From assembly GCA_021324355.1 (NCBI GenBank), contig JAJPJD010000040.1, forward strand, positions 1 through 64,000: 64,000 nucleotides of DNA, read 5' to 3'. Position numbers and translations under genes: made by a program. This DNA comes from Actinomycetota bacterium (lineage in GTDB: Bacteria > Actinomycetota > Acidimicrobiia > Acidimicrobiales > RAAP-2). The notes beneath the pieces are model-generated. The model had not been told where the DNA came from. It searched no databases and saw only the letters and a program-made list of their open reading frames with translations. How positions within the stretch are numbered: position 1 is the stretch's first letter; each line of letters begins with the position of its first letter. This document shows, piece by piece, positions 19,493 to 30,387 of the stretch.

Positions 19493-20802
19493 CCGCCCCG
19501 GCGTTCGAGTACCGGGGCTTCGAGCTTTCCTCGACCGGCGCGCTGACCTGCCACTACCGCCTGGGGGCGTGGACCTTCGTCGAGCAGGTCGAGTTCGGGC
19601 CGGGCGACTGGACCACCCCGGCAGCCCGCGAGGCGGCCCGCCTCGCCTACCTTTTGGCCGGCGCCTCGTACTACAAGGTGGCCGCCCCCCCGGTGATCCA
19701 GTTCGACCAGCCGCTCCGGCCGGCCGAACTGGCCCTCTTGCACGACCTGTACACCCGGGGCCTGGCCGAGTTCGCGTACCGCAACGGCTTGGACCTCTCG
19801 GCGACCCGGTTGGAGGCCTCGGTGGCCGAACGGGACCCGGTCGAGGCCCGCCCGCCCGCCGGCCGGCCCCTCATCCTGTTCGGCGCCGGCAAGGACTCGA
19901 TCGTGACGGTCGAGGCCCTAAAGGCCCGCCGGCCGGACGCCGCCCTGTTCGTGGTCTCCCCGCCCCAAGCCCCCTTTGCCGCCATCGAGGCGGTGGTCCC
20001 CCTCACCGGGCTGCCGGTGGTCCGGGCCAGCCGCCGCCTCGACCCGCAACTGCTCGAGCCGCCCGAGCGCACCGGGTTCCTCCAGGGCCACGTCCCGGTG
20101 ACCGGGGTGCTGACCGCGCTGGGGGTCCTGGCCGCGGTGGGCCATGGCCACGACGCGGTGGTGCTCTCCAACGAGCGCTCGGCCTCGGACCCCAACCTGG
20201 TCGTCGACGGGGTGGCGGTCAACCACCAGTACTCCAAGTCCGCCGAGTTCGAGGTCGCCTTGGCGGCCGCGGTCGAGTCGGCCCTGGGCCCCGCGCTGGC
20301 GGTCTTCTCGTTCCTGCGCCCCTACAGCGAGCTGTGGGTGGCCGAGCGCTTCTCCCACCTCACCGCCTACCACCAGGCGTTCCGCAGCTGCAACCGGGCG
20401 TTCGCGCTCGACCCGGCCCGGCGGCTCGAGCGCTGGTGCGGCGAGTGCGACAAGTGCTGCTTCGTCGACCTCATCCTCGCCCCGTTCCTGGCCCGCACCG
20501 AGCTGGAGGCGATCTTCGACGGCCGCGAGCCGCTCGCCCGCCTCGAGCTGCTCGGGCGCTTCGAGACCTTCGTCGGCCTCTCCTCGGACCCCAAGCCGTT
20601 CGAGTGCGTGGGCGAGGTCGGCGAGTCCCGGGCCGCGCTCGCGCTGGCCGCCCGCCGGCCGGACCGGGCCGGCACCCCGGTGCTCGAGCGATTGGCCAGC
20701 CGGCTCCCGCCGCTGCCGGCGGCGGTGCTCGAGGACCTGTTCTCCCCCCACCGCCCCCACTACGTTCCCGATGAGTTCGCGCCCGAGGATCTGCTGGTCT
20801 GA
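19489..20802 (+). CDS. murL: UDP-MurNAc-L-alanyl-L-glutamate epimerase
   Basis: MurL converts the terminal L-Glu of UDP-MurNAc-L-Ala-L-Glu to D-Glu, replacing glutamate racemase MurI (known from Xanthomonas oryzae). The 437-residue protein shows LAGASYYKVAAPP, GLAEFAYRNGLDLS, a PP-loop-like LFGAGKDSIVTVEALK, VVLSNERSASDPN, and a Cys-rich CGECDKCCFVDLILAPF near residue 320. These blocks and the adjacent murD make the call firm. GTG at 19489 overlaps the pgeF stop; the tracked start at 19303 is read-through inside pgeF. The stop lies 32 nt inside murD2. Confidence 0.87.
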   Translation: MTAPAFEYRGFELSSTGALTCHYRLGAWTFVEQVEFGPGDWTTPAAREAARLAYLLAGASYYKVAAPPVIQFDQPLRPAELALLHDLYTRGLAEFAYRNGLDLSATRLEASVAERDPVEARPPAGRPLILFGAGKDSIVTVEALKARRPDAALFVVSPPQAPFAAIEAVVPLTGLPVVRASRRLDPQLLEPPERTGFLQGHVPVTGVLTALGVLAAVGHGHDAVVLSNERSASDPNLVVDGVAVNHQYSKSAEFEVALAAAVESALGPALAVFSFLRPYSELWVAERFSHLTAYHQAFRSCNRAFALDPARRLERWCGECDKCCFVDLILAPFLARTELEAIFDGREPLARLELLGRFETFVGLSSDPKPFECVGEVGESRAALALAARRPDRAGTPVLERLASRLPPLPAAVLEDLFSPHRPHYVPDEFAPEDLLV

Positions 20803-22105
20803 CCTGGCCGGGGCCACCGTGGGGATCTGGGGCCTGGGCGTCGAGGGTCGGGCCAACCTGCGCAAGGCCGAGGCCATCGGGGCCACCCCGGTGATCGTGG
20901 ACGACCGGCCCCCCGGCGCCGAGGTCGACGGCCGGCCGGTCACCGCCACCGCCGAGGGCGGCTGGGAGGCCCTGGCCACCTGCGAGGTGGTGGTGAAGAG
21001 CCCAGGGATCAGCCGCTACCGCCCCGACGTGACCGCCCTCGGTGATCGGGGAATCCCGGTGGTGGGGGGGCTCGGACTGTGGCTGGAGGAAGCCGACCGC
21101 AGCCGGGTGGTCTGCATCACCGGCACCAAGGGAAAGAGCACCACCACCGCCCTGGTGGCCCACCTGCTCGCCGGCCTCGGGCACCAGTGCCTGGCGGCCG
21201 GCAACATCGGGCAGCTCCCCTACGACCCCGAGGTCCGGGCGCCCGCCGGCTTCGTCGCGGTCGAGGTGTCGAGCTTCCAGGCCACCGACCTGTCGTGCGC
21301 GCCACCGGTGGTGGCGGTGACGTCGTTGCACCCGGACCACCTCGACTGGCACGGGACCGTCGAGCGCTACTACGCCGACAAGCTGTCGATCTGCACCCTG
21401 CCGGGGTCCCGGCTGACCGTGGCCAACGGCGACAGTCCCGAGCTGCGGGCGCAAGCCGCGCAGCTGGGCTCAAAGGTCCGCTGGGTGCTCGACCGGCCGG
21501 CGCGCTGGACCGAGCGCCTCGGCCTGGTGGGAGCCCACAACCGCCGCAACGCACTGCTGGCGGCGTCGGTGATCGCTGCCCTCGGGGTGGCCGAGGCCGA
21601 GGACGAGGACCGGCTGGCCGACGCAGCCGCCGGGTTCAGCGGGCTCGACAGCCGGCTGCGCGAGGTGAGGGTGGTGGACGGCGTTCGCTTCATCGACGAC
21701 AGCCTCTCGACCAACGCGCTGTCGGCCATCGCCGCCCTCGACGCCTTCGACGGGGCCCCGGTCGCGCTGCTGGTCGGCGGGGCCGACCGGGGGATCGACT
21801 ACCGCCCCCTGGCCGACCGGGTGGCCCGGCGGGAGGCCCCGACGCTCGTGGTCACCATGCCGGCCAACGGCCGCCGGATCCACCAGGCGATCGCCGACGC
21901 GCTCGGCCCGGGCGCGCCGGCAACGGTGCACGACGCCGACAGCCTCGACGATGCGGTCCGCCACGCCTTCGGGTGGGCGGTCCCAGGCGCGGTGGTCCTC
22001 CTCTCGCCGGCGGCGGCCAGCTTCGGCCAGTTCGCCAACTACGCCGAACGGGCCCAGGCCTTCGTGCGGGCGATCGAGGCGCTCGGGGTCTCTGGCCGGC
22101 CCTGA
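20771..22105 (+). CDS. murD2: UDP-N-acetylmuramoyl-L-alanine--L-glutamate ligase (MurD2-type)
   Basis: A Mur ligase of 444 residues with the N-terminal Rossmann segment VGIWGLGVEGRANL, ATP loop CITGTKGKSTTTALVA, AVEVSSFQATDL, TSLHPDHLDWHGTVERYY and the C-terminal FIDDSLSTNALSAIAAL. It resembles MurD, which adds D-Glu, but being overlapped with murL it most likely adds L-Glu for MurL to epimerise, as MurD2 does. The start ATG at 20771 is inside the end of murL; the longer ORF is a shadow. A conventional murD elsewhere cannot be excluded. Confidence 0.85.
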   Translation: MSSRPRICWSDLAGATVGIWGLGVEGRANLRKAEAIGATPVIVDDRPPGAEVDGRPVTATAEGGWEALATCEVVVKSPGISRYRPDVTALGDRGIPVVGGLGLWLEEADRSRVVCITGTKGKSTTTALVAHLLAGLGHQCLAAGNIGQLPYDPEVRAPAGFVAVEVSSFQATDLSCAPPVVAVTSLHPDHLDWHGTVERYYADKLSICTLPGSRLTVANGDSPELRAQAAQLGSKVRWVLDRPARWTERLGLVGAHNRRNALLAASVIAALGVAEAEDEDRLADAAAGFSGLDSRLREVRVVDGVRFIDDSLSTNALSAIAALDAFDGAPVALLVGGADRGIDYRPLADRVARREAPTLVVTMPANGRRIHQAIADALGPGAPATVHDADSLDDAVRHAFGWAVPGAVVLLSPAAASFGQFANYAERAQAFVRAIEALGVSGRP

Positions 22106-22137
22106 CCCCTCCGATCCGCCCTGACCCCTCCGATCCG
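22100..22137 (+). repeat. perfect 19-bp tandem duplication at the murD2 stop
   Basis: The unit CCCTGACCCCTCCGATCCG occurs twice head to tail. The first copy contains the murD2 stop codon and the second ends one base before the stop of the convergent oxidase gene. It fills the whole space between two convergent genes. I see no hairpin in it, so it looks like slippage rather than a terminator. Confidence 0.85.
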
Positions 22138-22138
22138 C

Positions 22139-23515
22139 TCAGCGCCCCGGCGGGAACAGCACGCTCGGGTTGAGGACGCCGTCGGGATCGAGGGCCCGCT
22201 TGATCGACCGGAAGGCGTCGATCTCGGCGCTCGAGCGGCACAGGTGGAGCCACCGGCGCTTGGCCGTGCCCACCCCGTGCTCGGCGCTCACCGAACCTCC
22301 GAGCGACGCCACCAGCTCGAACACGGCCTCGTCGACCGCCTCGTCGTCGGGGTCGAGCCCGGTCACGTTCACGTGCACGTTGCCGTCGGCGGCGTGGCCG
22401 AACAGCCACACCTCGGCGCTCGGCCGCAGCGACCGCACGAGCGGGCCAACCCGCTCGATCAGCTCCGACAGCGCCCCCAGCGGGACCGACAGGTCCAGCT
22501 TGTGGGGAACGCCCAGCCGGGCGATGGCCTCGGAGTGGCCCTCGCGATAGCGCCACAGCGCAGCCGCCCGGTCCGGTTCCCGGGCCACCGCCGCCTCGGC
22601 CACCGACGCCAGCGACCCCACTGCCCCAGCCAGCTCGTCGGTGGGATCGACCGCCGCGCTGGCCTCGACCAGCAGGTAGGCGGCGTGTGGCCGGCCGAAC
22701 GGGTCGGCCAGCCCGAGCTGGTCCACCACCAGGGCCATGCCGGGGCCGAAGAACAGCTCGAGGGCACTGAGCGCGGGGAGTCCGGCCCGCAGCGCCCCCG
22801 CTGCGGCCAGGGCGTCACCGGTGCCCTCGAACGCCAGCAGCGCCACCACCTGGTGGGGGGCGGGCGGCACCAGCCGGAGCCGAGCCGCGGTGGCCACCGC
22901 CAGGGTGCCCTCGCTCCCGCAGACCAAGCCGGCCAGGTCGTAGCCGGTGTTGTCCTTGACCAGGCCGCCCAGCCGGCTGACCACCTGACCGGTGCCGAGG
23001 ACCGCGGTCACGCCCAGCAGCTGGGCCCGGGTATCGCCGTAGCGGAGCACCCGGATCCCACCGGCGTTGGTGGCCACCGACCCGCCGACGGTGGCCGTCC
23101 CCCGGCTGGCCAGGTCCACCCCGTAGGCCCAGCCAACCTCGGCCGCGGCCGCCTGGAGGTGGGCGAGCGGGACCCCTGCCCCGGCGCTCACCTGCCCGGC
23201 CCCCGGATCGGGCTCGAGGGCGCGCAGCCGGGTCAGGCTGCACACCACCTCCCCGGCCAGCGGCACGGTGCCACCGGAGAGTCCGGTGTTGCCCCCCTGC
23301 AGGGCCAGCGCCACCCCGTAGTGCCGGCACAGCCCGACCAGCGCGGCCACCTCCTCGGTCGAGCCGGGCCGGATCACCGCCGGAGACGAGCCCCGGAACC
23401 GCCCGGTCCAGTCGGTCGTGTAGCTGGCCACCACTTCCGGGTCGACCAGGACGTGGGGACGCCCGACCACCTCGGCTGCCTCGGTCAAGAACGCCGGGTC
23501 GATCGCTCCCACCAA
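22139..23515 (-). CDS. FAD-binding oxidase, GlcD / D-2-hydroxyacid dehydrogenase family
   Basis: A 458-residue PCMH-type flavoenzyme. The FAD-binding half has VIRPGSTEEVAALVGLCRHYG, LQGGNTGLSGGTVP, and TVGGSVATNAGGIRVLRYGDTR, GLVCGSEGTLAV. The C-terminal cap carries KLDLSVPLG, GHAADGNVHVNV, with the metal-binding SAEHGVGTAKRRWL. These match glycolate oxidase GlcD, D-lactate and D-2-hydroxyglutarate dehydrogenases; the substrate is not resolved. It closes a ten-gene minus-strand cluster. Confidence 0.88.
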   Translation of the reverse strand: MVGAIDPAFLTEAAEVVGRPHVLVDPEVVASYTTDWTGRFRGSSPAVIRPGSTEEVAALVGLCRHYGVALALQGGNTGLSGGTVPLAGEVVCSLTRLRALEPDPGAGQVSAGAGVPLAHLQAAAAEVGWAYGVDLASRGTATVGGSVATNAGGIRVLRYGDTRAQLLGVTAVLGTGQVVSRLGGLVKDNTGYDLAGLVCGSEGTLAVATAARLRLVPPAPHQVVALLAFEGTGDALAAAGALRAGLPALSALELFFGPGMALVVDQLGLADPFGRPHAAYLLVEASAAVDPTDELAGAVGSLASVAEAAVAREPDRAAALWRYREGHSEAIARLGVPHKLDLSVPLGALSELIERVGPLVRSLRPSAEVWLFGHAADGNVHVNVTGLDPDDEAVDEAVFELVASLGGSVSAEHGVGTAKRRWLHLCRSSAEIDAFRSIKRALDPDGVLNPSVLFPPGR

Positions 23516-23554
23516 CCGATGGTGGCACGGCCGGCGGCCTGGTCGCCCGCAGGC

Positions 23555-25402
<1,848 letters not shown>

Positions 25403-25423
25403 CTGGTCCTCCTCCCCCGCTGC

Positions 25424-26536
25424 TCACCCGGTCATCACGATCGAGGCCCGGGGGACCCGACCGGCGTCGGCCTCGGCGAACGCCTCGTTGATGGACTCGA
25501 GTGGGAAGTCCACCAGCACCTGGTCGAGTGGGAGCCGGCCGACCATGGCTGCCAGGAACTCGACCGCCCGCCCGAGGCTCACGGCGTCGTAGGAGCCGAC
25601 TGCCTCCAGACGAAGGTTGCCCGAGACGAGCCGACCGGGGTCGAGGTCGACCGTCGTCCCGGGGTAGAAGGTGCCCACCTCCAGGTACCGGCCGCCCGGG
25701 CCGAGCATCTGGAGGCCCTCGGGGATCACCGAGGCCGAGCCGACCAGCTCGCACACCACGTCGGCCCCCCAGCCCCCGGTGAGCTCGGTCACCCGCGCCA
25801 CCCGCGCCGCCGGGTCGGGCAGCTGGTTCAGGTCGATCAGCTGGTCGGCACCCATGCGGGCGGCCAGCTCGAGGCGGTCTCTCCGTCCGTCGACGACGAT
25901 CACCTGCGTCGCACCGCGAGCCTTGGCCAGTGCCGTCCCGTACAGGCCGAGGCCACCGGCGCCCTGGATCACCACGTGGTCCCCCGGACCGACCCCGACC
26001 CGTTCCAGGCTGTGGACCATCTGGGCCAAGGCACAGTTGGCGCCGGCCACCACCGGGTCGGGGACCGAGTCGGGGACCTTGAAGATGGCCATCTTGGGGT
26101 CAACGTAGAAGTAGTCCGCGAACGCCCCCCGGAAGTGGGGAAAGACCGAGGGCTTGCCGCGCAGGACACCGAAGGAGTGCCGGCAGGCGGCGCTCATCCC
26201 GCGCAGGCACGACCGGCACCGGCCGCACGGCGCGAAGTACTGGTAGACCACCCGGTCGCCCTCGGCCAGGGGCCGGCCGCCCCAGTCGGCGGTGACCCCT
26301 TGGCCCAGGGCGTGGACCACCCCGGTCATCTCGTGGCCGATGATGCGGCCGTCGTCACGGGCCATCGCCCCCAACCACCCGTCGCCCCGCCAGATGTGCA
26401 GGTCCGACCCGCAGATGTTGGCCCTGGTCACCCGGACCACCACCGCGCCCGGCTCGGGGTCGGGAACCGGCAGCTCCACCAGCTCCATCGGGCGGCCAGG
26501 GCCGAAGAACAGCGCGGCCCGGCCCCGCTCGCTCAT
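25424..26536 (-). CDS. zinc-dependent alcohol dehydrogenase family protein
   Basis: A medium-chain dehydrogenase of 370 residues. The catalytic zinc ligands are in NICGSDLHIW and GRIIGHEMTG; the structural zinc Cys set is in CGRCRSCLRGMSAAC. The cofactor site is VVIQGAGGLGLYGTALAKARGA. The substrate is probably a hydroxylated intermediate of the cluster but is not determined. Start ATG at 26536 overlaps the LLM gene by 4 nt; the longer tracked ORF is a shadow. Confidence 0.9.
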   Translation of the reverse strand: MSERGRAALFFGPGRPMELVELPVPDPEPGAVVVRVTRANICGSDLHIWRGDGWLGAMARDDGRIIGHEMTGVVHALGQGVTADWGGRPLAEGDRVVYQYFAPCGRCRSCLRGMSAACRHSFGVLRGKPSVFPHFRGAFADYFYVDPKMAIFKVPDSVPDPVVAGANCALAQMVHSLERVGVGPGDHVVIQGAGGLGLYGTALAKARGATQVIVVDGRRDRLELAARMGADQLIDLNQLPDPAARVARVTELTGGWGADVVCELVGSASVIPEGLQMLGPGGRYLEVGTFYPGTTVDLDPGRLVSGNLRLEAVGSYDAVSLGRAVEFLAAMVGRLPLDQVLVDFPLESINEAFAEADAGRVPRASIVMTG

Positions 26537-27702
26537 CCCCGGGCTCCCTCGAACCGGGGCAGCACTGCGGTGGCGAACAGCTCGAGCGACCGCATCAGCT
26601 TGTGGTGCGGGACCAGGCCGTTGTAGGTCCAGGCGAACAACCAGTCGATGGGCAGCCGCTCGGCCAGCCGCTCCAACTGGCGGGTCACCGAGTCCACCGT
26701 CCCGACCAGCGCCAGCCCCTCCGCCAGCAGGTCCTGGGGCACCTGGCCGGTGTCGGGATCGGCCAGGCCACGGGAGAAGCCGAACGGGGTGAACCACGCC
26801 GCGCCGCAGAACGCGCCGCTGTCGGCCCACAGGGCCATGGCCTCCTCGTCGGTGTCGGCCACCACCACGTCCCGCAGGACCCCAACCCCCTGCCCCGGGG
26901 GCCGGCCGGACACCTCGGCGTAGAGCTGGACCAGCCGGCGCTCGGTCTTGGGGTGCAGTGGGGGGAGCACCGCGGTCACCTCTTCCTGGGCGCACCAGCG
27001 GATGGAAGCCTCCGAGGAAGCGAACGGCTGGAACAGGGGCGGGTGGGGCTTCTGGACCGGCTTGGGGACCACCGCGACCTTCCGCACCACCCCGTCTTCG
27101 ATCCCGGCGCCGTAGCGCTGGGTGGCCTCGAGATCCCACTCCGTGCGGCCGGCCGGGATCCGCCAGTACGTGCCCTCGTAGGACAAAAGGTCGGAGGTCC
27201 AGGCGGCCTTCACGATCCGGAAGCACTCCTCGAACGCCGCCCGGTTGGCGGCGTCGATCTGGTCGTGCTGGTGGGGGAGCGCCCCGTGGATGCCGTGGGT
27301 CTGCTGGGCCATGATGTCGACCCACCGTCGCTGGTAGCCCCGGGCGAACCCGGCGTTCGCCCGCCCGCCGGTCATGTGGTCGAGCATCGCGATGTCCTCG
27401 GCCACCCGGATGGGGTTGTCCGCCGGCAGCACGATCCCCAGCTGGCCGACCCGGATCCGCTTGGTCTGCATCCCCACGAACAGGTCGAGCAGGACCGGGT
27501 TGTTCGACAGCTCGAAGCCCTCGATGTGGAAGTGGTGCTCGGTGAAGCTGATGGAGTCGTAGCCGAGATCGTCGGCCAGCACCGCCTGCTCTCCCAGCTC
27601 GGCCAGCATCCGGTCGTACAGGTCGCCCCGCAGCCCCGCCGATCCGGCCTCGATCTCGGCGCGGCCGGCGACCGACGGGAGGTAGAAGAGCGACACCTTC
27701 AC
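26533..27702 (-). CDS. LLM class flavin-dependent oxidoreductase
   Basis: A bacterial-luciferase-like TIM-barrel protein of 389 residues using FMN or F420. It has LADDLGYDSISFTEHHFHIEGF, LGIVLPADNPIRVAEDIAMLDHMTGGRANAGFARGYQ as one continuous core, and PPLFQPFASSEASIRWCA further on. This resembles alkanal monooxygenase-like LLM enzymes; a DUF2342 protein in the window makes F420 use conceivable but not shown. Translation is coupled to the downstream dehydrogenase by a 4-nt overlap. Confidence 0.9.
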   Translation of the reverse strand: MKVSLFYLPSVAGRAEIEAGSAGLRGDLYDRMLAELGEQAVLADDLGYDSISFTEHHFHIEGFELSNNPVLLDLFVGMQTKRIRVGQLGIVLPADNPIRVAEDIAMLDHMTGGRANAGFARGYQRRWVDIMAQQTHGIHGALPHQHDQIDAANRAAFEECFRIVKAAWTSDLLSYEGTYWRIPAGRTEWDLEATQRYGAGIEDGVVRKVAVVPKPVQKPHPPLFQPFASSEASIRWCAQEEVTAVLPPLHPKTERRLVQLYAEVSGRPPGQGVGVLRDVVVADTDEEAMALWADSGAFCGAAWFTPFGFSRGLADPDTGQVPQDLLAEGLALVGTVDSVTRQLERLAERLPIDWLFAWTYNGLVPHHKLMRSLELFATAVLPRFEGARG

Positions 27703-27763
27703 GACGCAGCCATTGTGGCCGACGGCCCCAGCGACGTCGATCGCGCCCTGAGGAGTGCCCGGG

Positions 27764-29449
27764 TCAGCTCGACGCGGTCGAGCCGAGCAGGTTCCCGCCC
27801 AAGGTGGGATGGCCGATCGCCTTGTTGCCGATCACGTTGACCACCGCCGGCCGGCCCGACTCGAGGGCCCGAACGATCGCCGGGCGGATGTCCTCTGGAT
27901 CCTCCACGTGCTCGCCGTGGCAGCCCAGCTCCTCGGCGATGCGGTCGTAGCGGATGGCCGGGAGCATGTCGAACGGATCGGTCCGGCCGCGCAGCATCGG
28001 GCTCAGCTCGAAGCTCGGACCCCACGAGCTGTTGTTCCACAGGATCGCAACCACCGGGACCTGGTAGCGGGCCGCCGTCTCCATGTCGAAGCCGCCGATC
28101 CCGAACCCGCCGTCCCCCACCACCGCCACCACCGGCGCGCCCGGACGGCCCAGCTGGGCCCCGATCGCCATCCCGATGCTGTGGCCGACCGGGGCCAGTG
28201 GCCCGGCGTCGATGAGCTGGCCGGCGAAGCGGGACTCGAACCAGTGGCTCACGTAGCCCGAGAGGGTGAAACTGTCGACCACCAGGACCGAGGCCGGGTC
28301 GAGCACCGCCACCAGCTCGGCCAACAACCGGTCGGGGTGGATCGGGACCTCGCCGTGGTGCTCGGCCTCGCGCCGGGCGATCATGGCCCGAAAGTTCGCC
28401 CGGGCTTCGGCCACCTCGGCCAGCCAGCTCGAGCCGGTTCGATCGGGCGGGCCGGCGGTCCGCACCGCCTCGATCATCTGGCGCAGCACCAGTTTGGGGT
28501 CGCCGACGATGGCCACCTCCGCCGGGACGTGCGCCCCAACCCGCAGCGGGTCCGAGTCCACCTGGATATGGACGGCCTCGGACGACCAGGTGGGAGGCTG
28601 ACCGAAGTGCTCGCCGCTCCAGAATCGGAACCCGACCGACAGCACCACGTCGGCCCGGCCGGTGAAGGGCTTCTTCCACGCCCCCCGCACCGCCAGGGGG
28701 TGGTCCTCTGCCAGCGCGCCCTGGCCGGCCCGGCGGGTGTACACCGGGGTCCCGGTGAGCTCGGCCAGCTCCCGCAGCTCGGAGGCGGCCTGAGACCAGA
28801 ACACCCCGTCGCCCCCCACCAGCAGGGGACGCTGGGCCGAGAGGAGCAGCTCGACCGCCCGCTCGATCGCCCGAGGGTCCCCCTGGGCCCGCAGCTCGCC
28901 CGGGTCGTAGACGTAGGCCCCCGGGCGCTGGCGGTCCTCGTCGGCACGCTGGTAGAGGACGTTCTGGGGGATCTCGACCAGCGCCACCCCCGGCGGCGGG
29001 CTGGCGGCGGCCCGGAAGGCCTGGCGGAGATGGACCTCGATGGTGGACCAGTCGAGGACTCGCTTGGTGTACTTGGCGAAGCTGGCGCAGATGTCCGAGC
29101 CGTAGGCCTCCTGGAACGACCCCAGCCCGTCCTCGGTGGTCGGGTGCTGGCCGGACAGGCACACCACCGAGCTGCCGGTCATCGCGGCCAGGGCGAGGCC
29201 GGTGACCGCGTTGGTCAGCCCGCACCCGGCGGTCACCGCGCAGACCCCCGGCGTCCCAGTCGAGCGAGCCCAGCCGTCAGCGGCGTAGGCGGCCGCCTGC
29301 TCATGGCGCATGTGGACCAGCTTCACCTGGTTGGCGTTCAAGTGCGCCAGGATCGGGAACAGGTGGCCGCCGTTGATCGCGAAGAGGTACTTCACCTTCT
29401 GGTCGGCCAGGACCCGGCCGACCAGGGCACCACCGTCGAGCTCTGCCAT
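27764..29449 (-). CDS. thiamine pyrophosphate-dependent enzyme, acetolactate synthase/oxalyl-CoA decarboxylase-like
   Basis: A ThDP enzyme of about 561 residues. The activating Glu lies in VHMRHEQAAAYAADGWAR, the central FAD/NAD-like domain in RPLLVGGDGVFWSQAASEL, and the ThDP motif is GDGGFGIGGFDMETAARYQV to ILWNN (GDG-x~26-N). Overall it resembles acetolactate synthase, 2-hydroxyacyl-CoA lyase and oxalyl-CoA decarboxylase; I cannot separate these. I prefer the Met at 29449 (MAELDGGALVG) over the tracked 29485, because a GGGGGT sits just upstream of it. Confidence 0.85.
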   Translation of the reverse strand: MAELDGGALVGRVLADQKVKYLFAINGGHLFPILAHLNANQVKLVHMRHEQAAAYAADGWARSTGTPGVCAVTAGCGLTNAVTGLALAAMTGSSVVCLSGQHPTTEDGLGSFQEAYGSDICASFAKYTKRVLDWSTIEVHLRQAFRAAASPPPGVALVEIPQNVLYQRADEDRQRPGAYVYDPGELRAQGDPRAIERAVELLLSAQRPLLVGGDGVFWSQAASELRELAELTGTPVYTRRAGQGALAEDHPLAVRGAWKKPFTGRADVVLSVGFRFWSGEHFGQPPTWSSEAVHIQVDSDPLRVGAHVPAEVAIVGDPKLVLRQMIEAVRTAGPPDRTGSSWLAEVAEARANFRAMIARREAEHHGEVPIHPDRLLAELVAVLDPASVLVVDSFTLSGYVSHWFESRFAGQLIDAGPLAPVGHSIGMAIGAQLGRPGAPVVAVVGDGGFGIGGFDMETAARYQVPVVAILWNNSSWGPSFELSPMLRGRTDPFDMLPAIRYDRIAEELGCHGEHVEDPEDIRPAIVRALESGRPAVVNVIGNKAIGHPTLGGNLLGSTASS

Positions 29450-29509
29450 GGCCACCCCCGCCTGCGAACCCCCGGATTGTCCCACAGGCGCCCGGGGCGA
29501 GCCCGAGCC

Positions 29510-30340
29510 TCAGGCTGGGTCCAGGGGTTGTGGCTCTCGGCCCAGCTCGTCCAACAGGGCCTGGCTGTAGGCGATCCGCCCGGTGAGTTGGCTGGGGTCG
29601 CCCGAGCACAGCGCCAGGGCCGCCTCGGCCATCACCTCGGGCGCCTCCGCCGTCCCCTCGGCCACCCGGGCAGCCGGGTCCGTGACCCCGAAGTGGTAGA
29701 CGACCCCCGGCGTCATGACCCCCCGGCTGGGCGACAGCGCGTTGACCGCGATCCCCTCGCCGTACACCTCGGACGCCAAGCCGGTGGAGAACCGCTCGAT
29801 GGCCGCCTTGACCATGCCGTAGACGGTGCCGCCGCGACCGGGGCCGGCGGCCGGCGGGATCTGGGGATGGCGAGCCGCCCCCGAGGAGATGTTGAGGATC
29901 CACCCCGCCCGACGCTCCCGCATGGACGGCAGGACCAGCTGGGCGAGCTCGAAGGGCGCCCGGACTTGGACCTCGAACATGAGCTCGAACCGGGACTGGG
30001 GGAAATCGGTCACCGGCAGGAAGTAGGTCACGGCCGCGTTGTTGACCAGGATGTCCACCGGACCGAGCTCGGCGACGGTCTGCTCGACCAGCCGCCGGCG
30101 CTCCTCGGCCCGGGACAGGTCGGTCGGGACCGCGATCGCGACCCCGCCCGAGCGGCGGATGGTCTCCACCGTCTCGTGCACCGTCCCGGGGAAGCGCTCG
30201 TCGCGCTGCTCGACGGTCCGGGCCGCGACCGCGACCGCCGCGCCCTCCGACGCGAAGCGCCGGGCGATGTACTCACCGATGCCCCGGCTGGCCCCGGTGA
30301 CGATGGCCGTCTTGCCGTCCAGGATCCCCACGCCCGCCAC
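29510..30340 (-). CDS. SDR family oxidoreductase
   Basis: A 276-residue short-chain dehydrogenase. Motifs: AIVTGASRGIGEYIARRF, ILVNNAAV near residue 110, the Ser in LNISSGAA, and YGMVKAA for the catalytic Tyr/Lys. The loop after LNISSGAARHPQIPPAAG is longer than usual. The C-terminal ALALCSGDPSQLTGRIAYSQ is seen in SDRs associated with acyl-CoA or steroid degradation, which fits the neighbours but remains inference. Confidence 0.88.
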   Translation of the reverse strand: MAGVGILDGKTAIVTGASRGIGEYIARRFASEGAAVAVAARTVEQRDERFPGTVHETVETIRRSGGVAIAVPTDLSRAEERRRLVEQTVAELGPVDILVNNAAVTYFLPVTDFPQSRFELMFEVQVRAPFELAQLVLPSMRERRAGWILNISSGAARHPQIPPAAGPGRGGTVYGMVKAAIERFSTGLASEVYGEGIAVNALSPSRGVMTPGVVYHFGVTDPAARVAEGTAEAPEVMAEAALALCSGDPSQLTGRIAYSQALLDELGREPQPLDPA

Positions 30341-30387
30341 CTCCGGCTCGGTCCGACTGGCCGCAAGCTAGCGGCTCGGGCCTCCGC

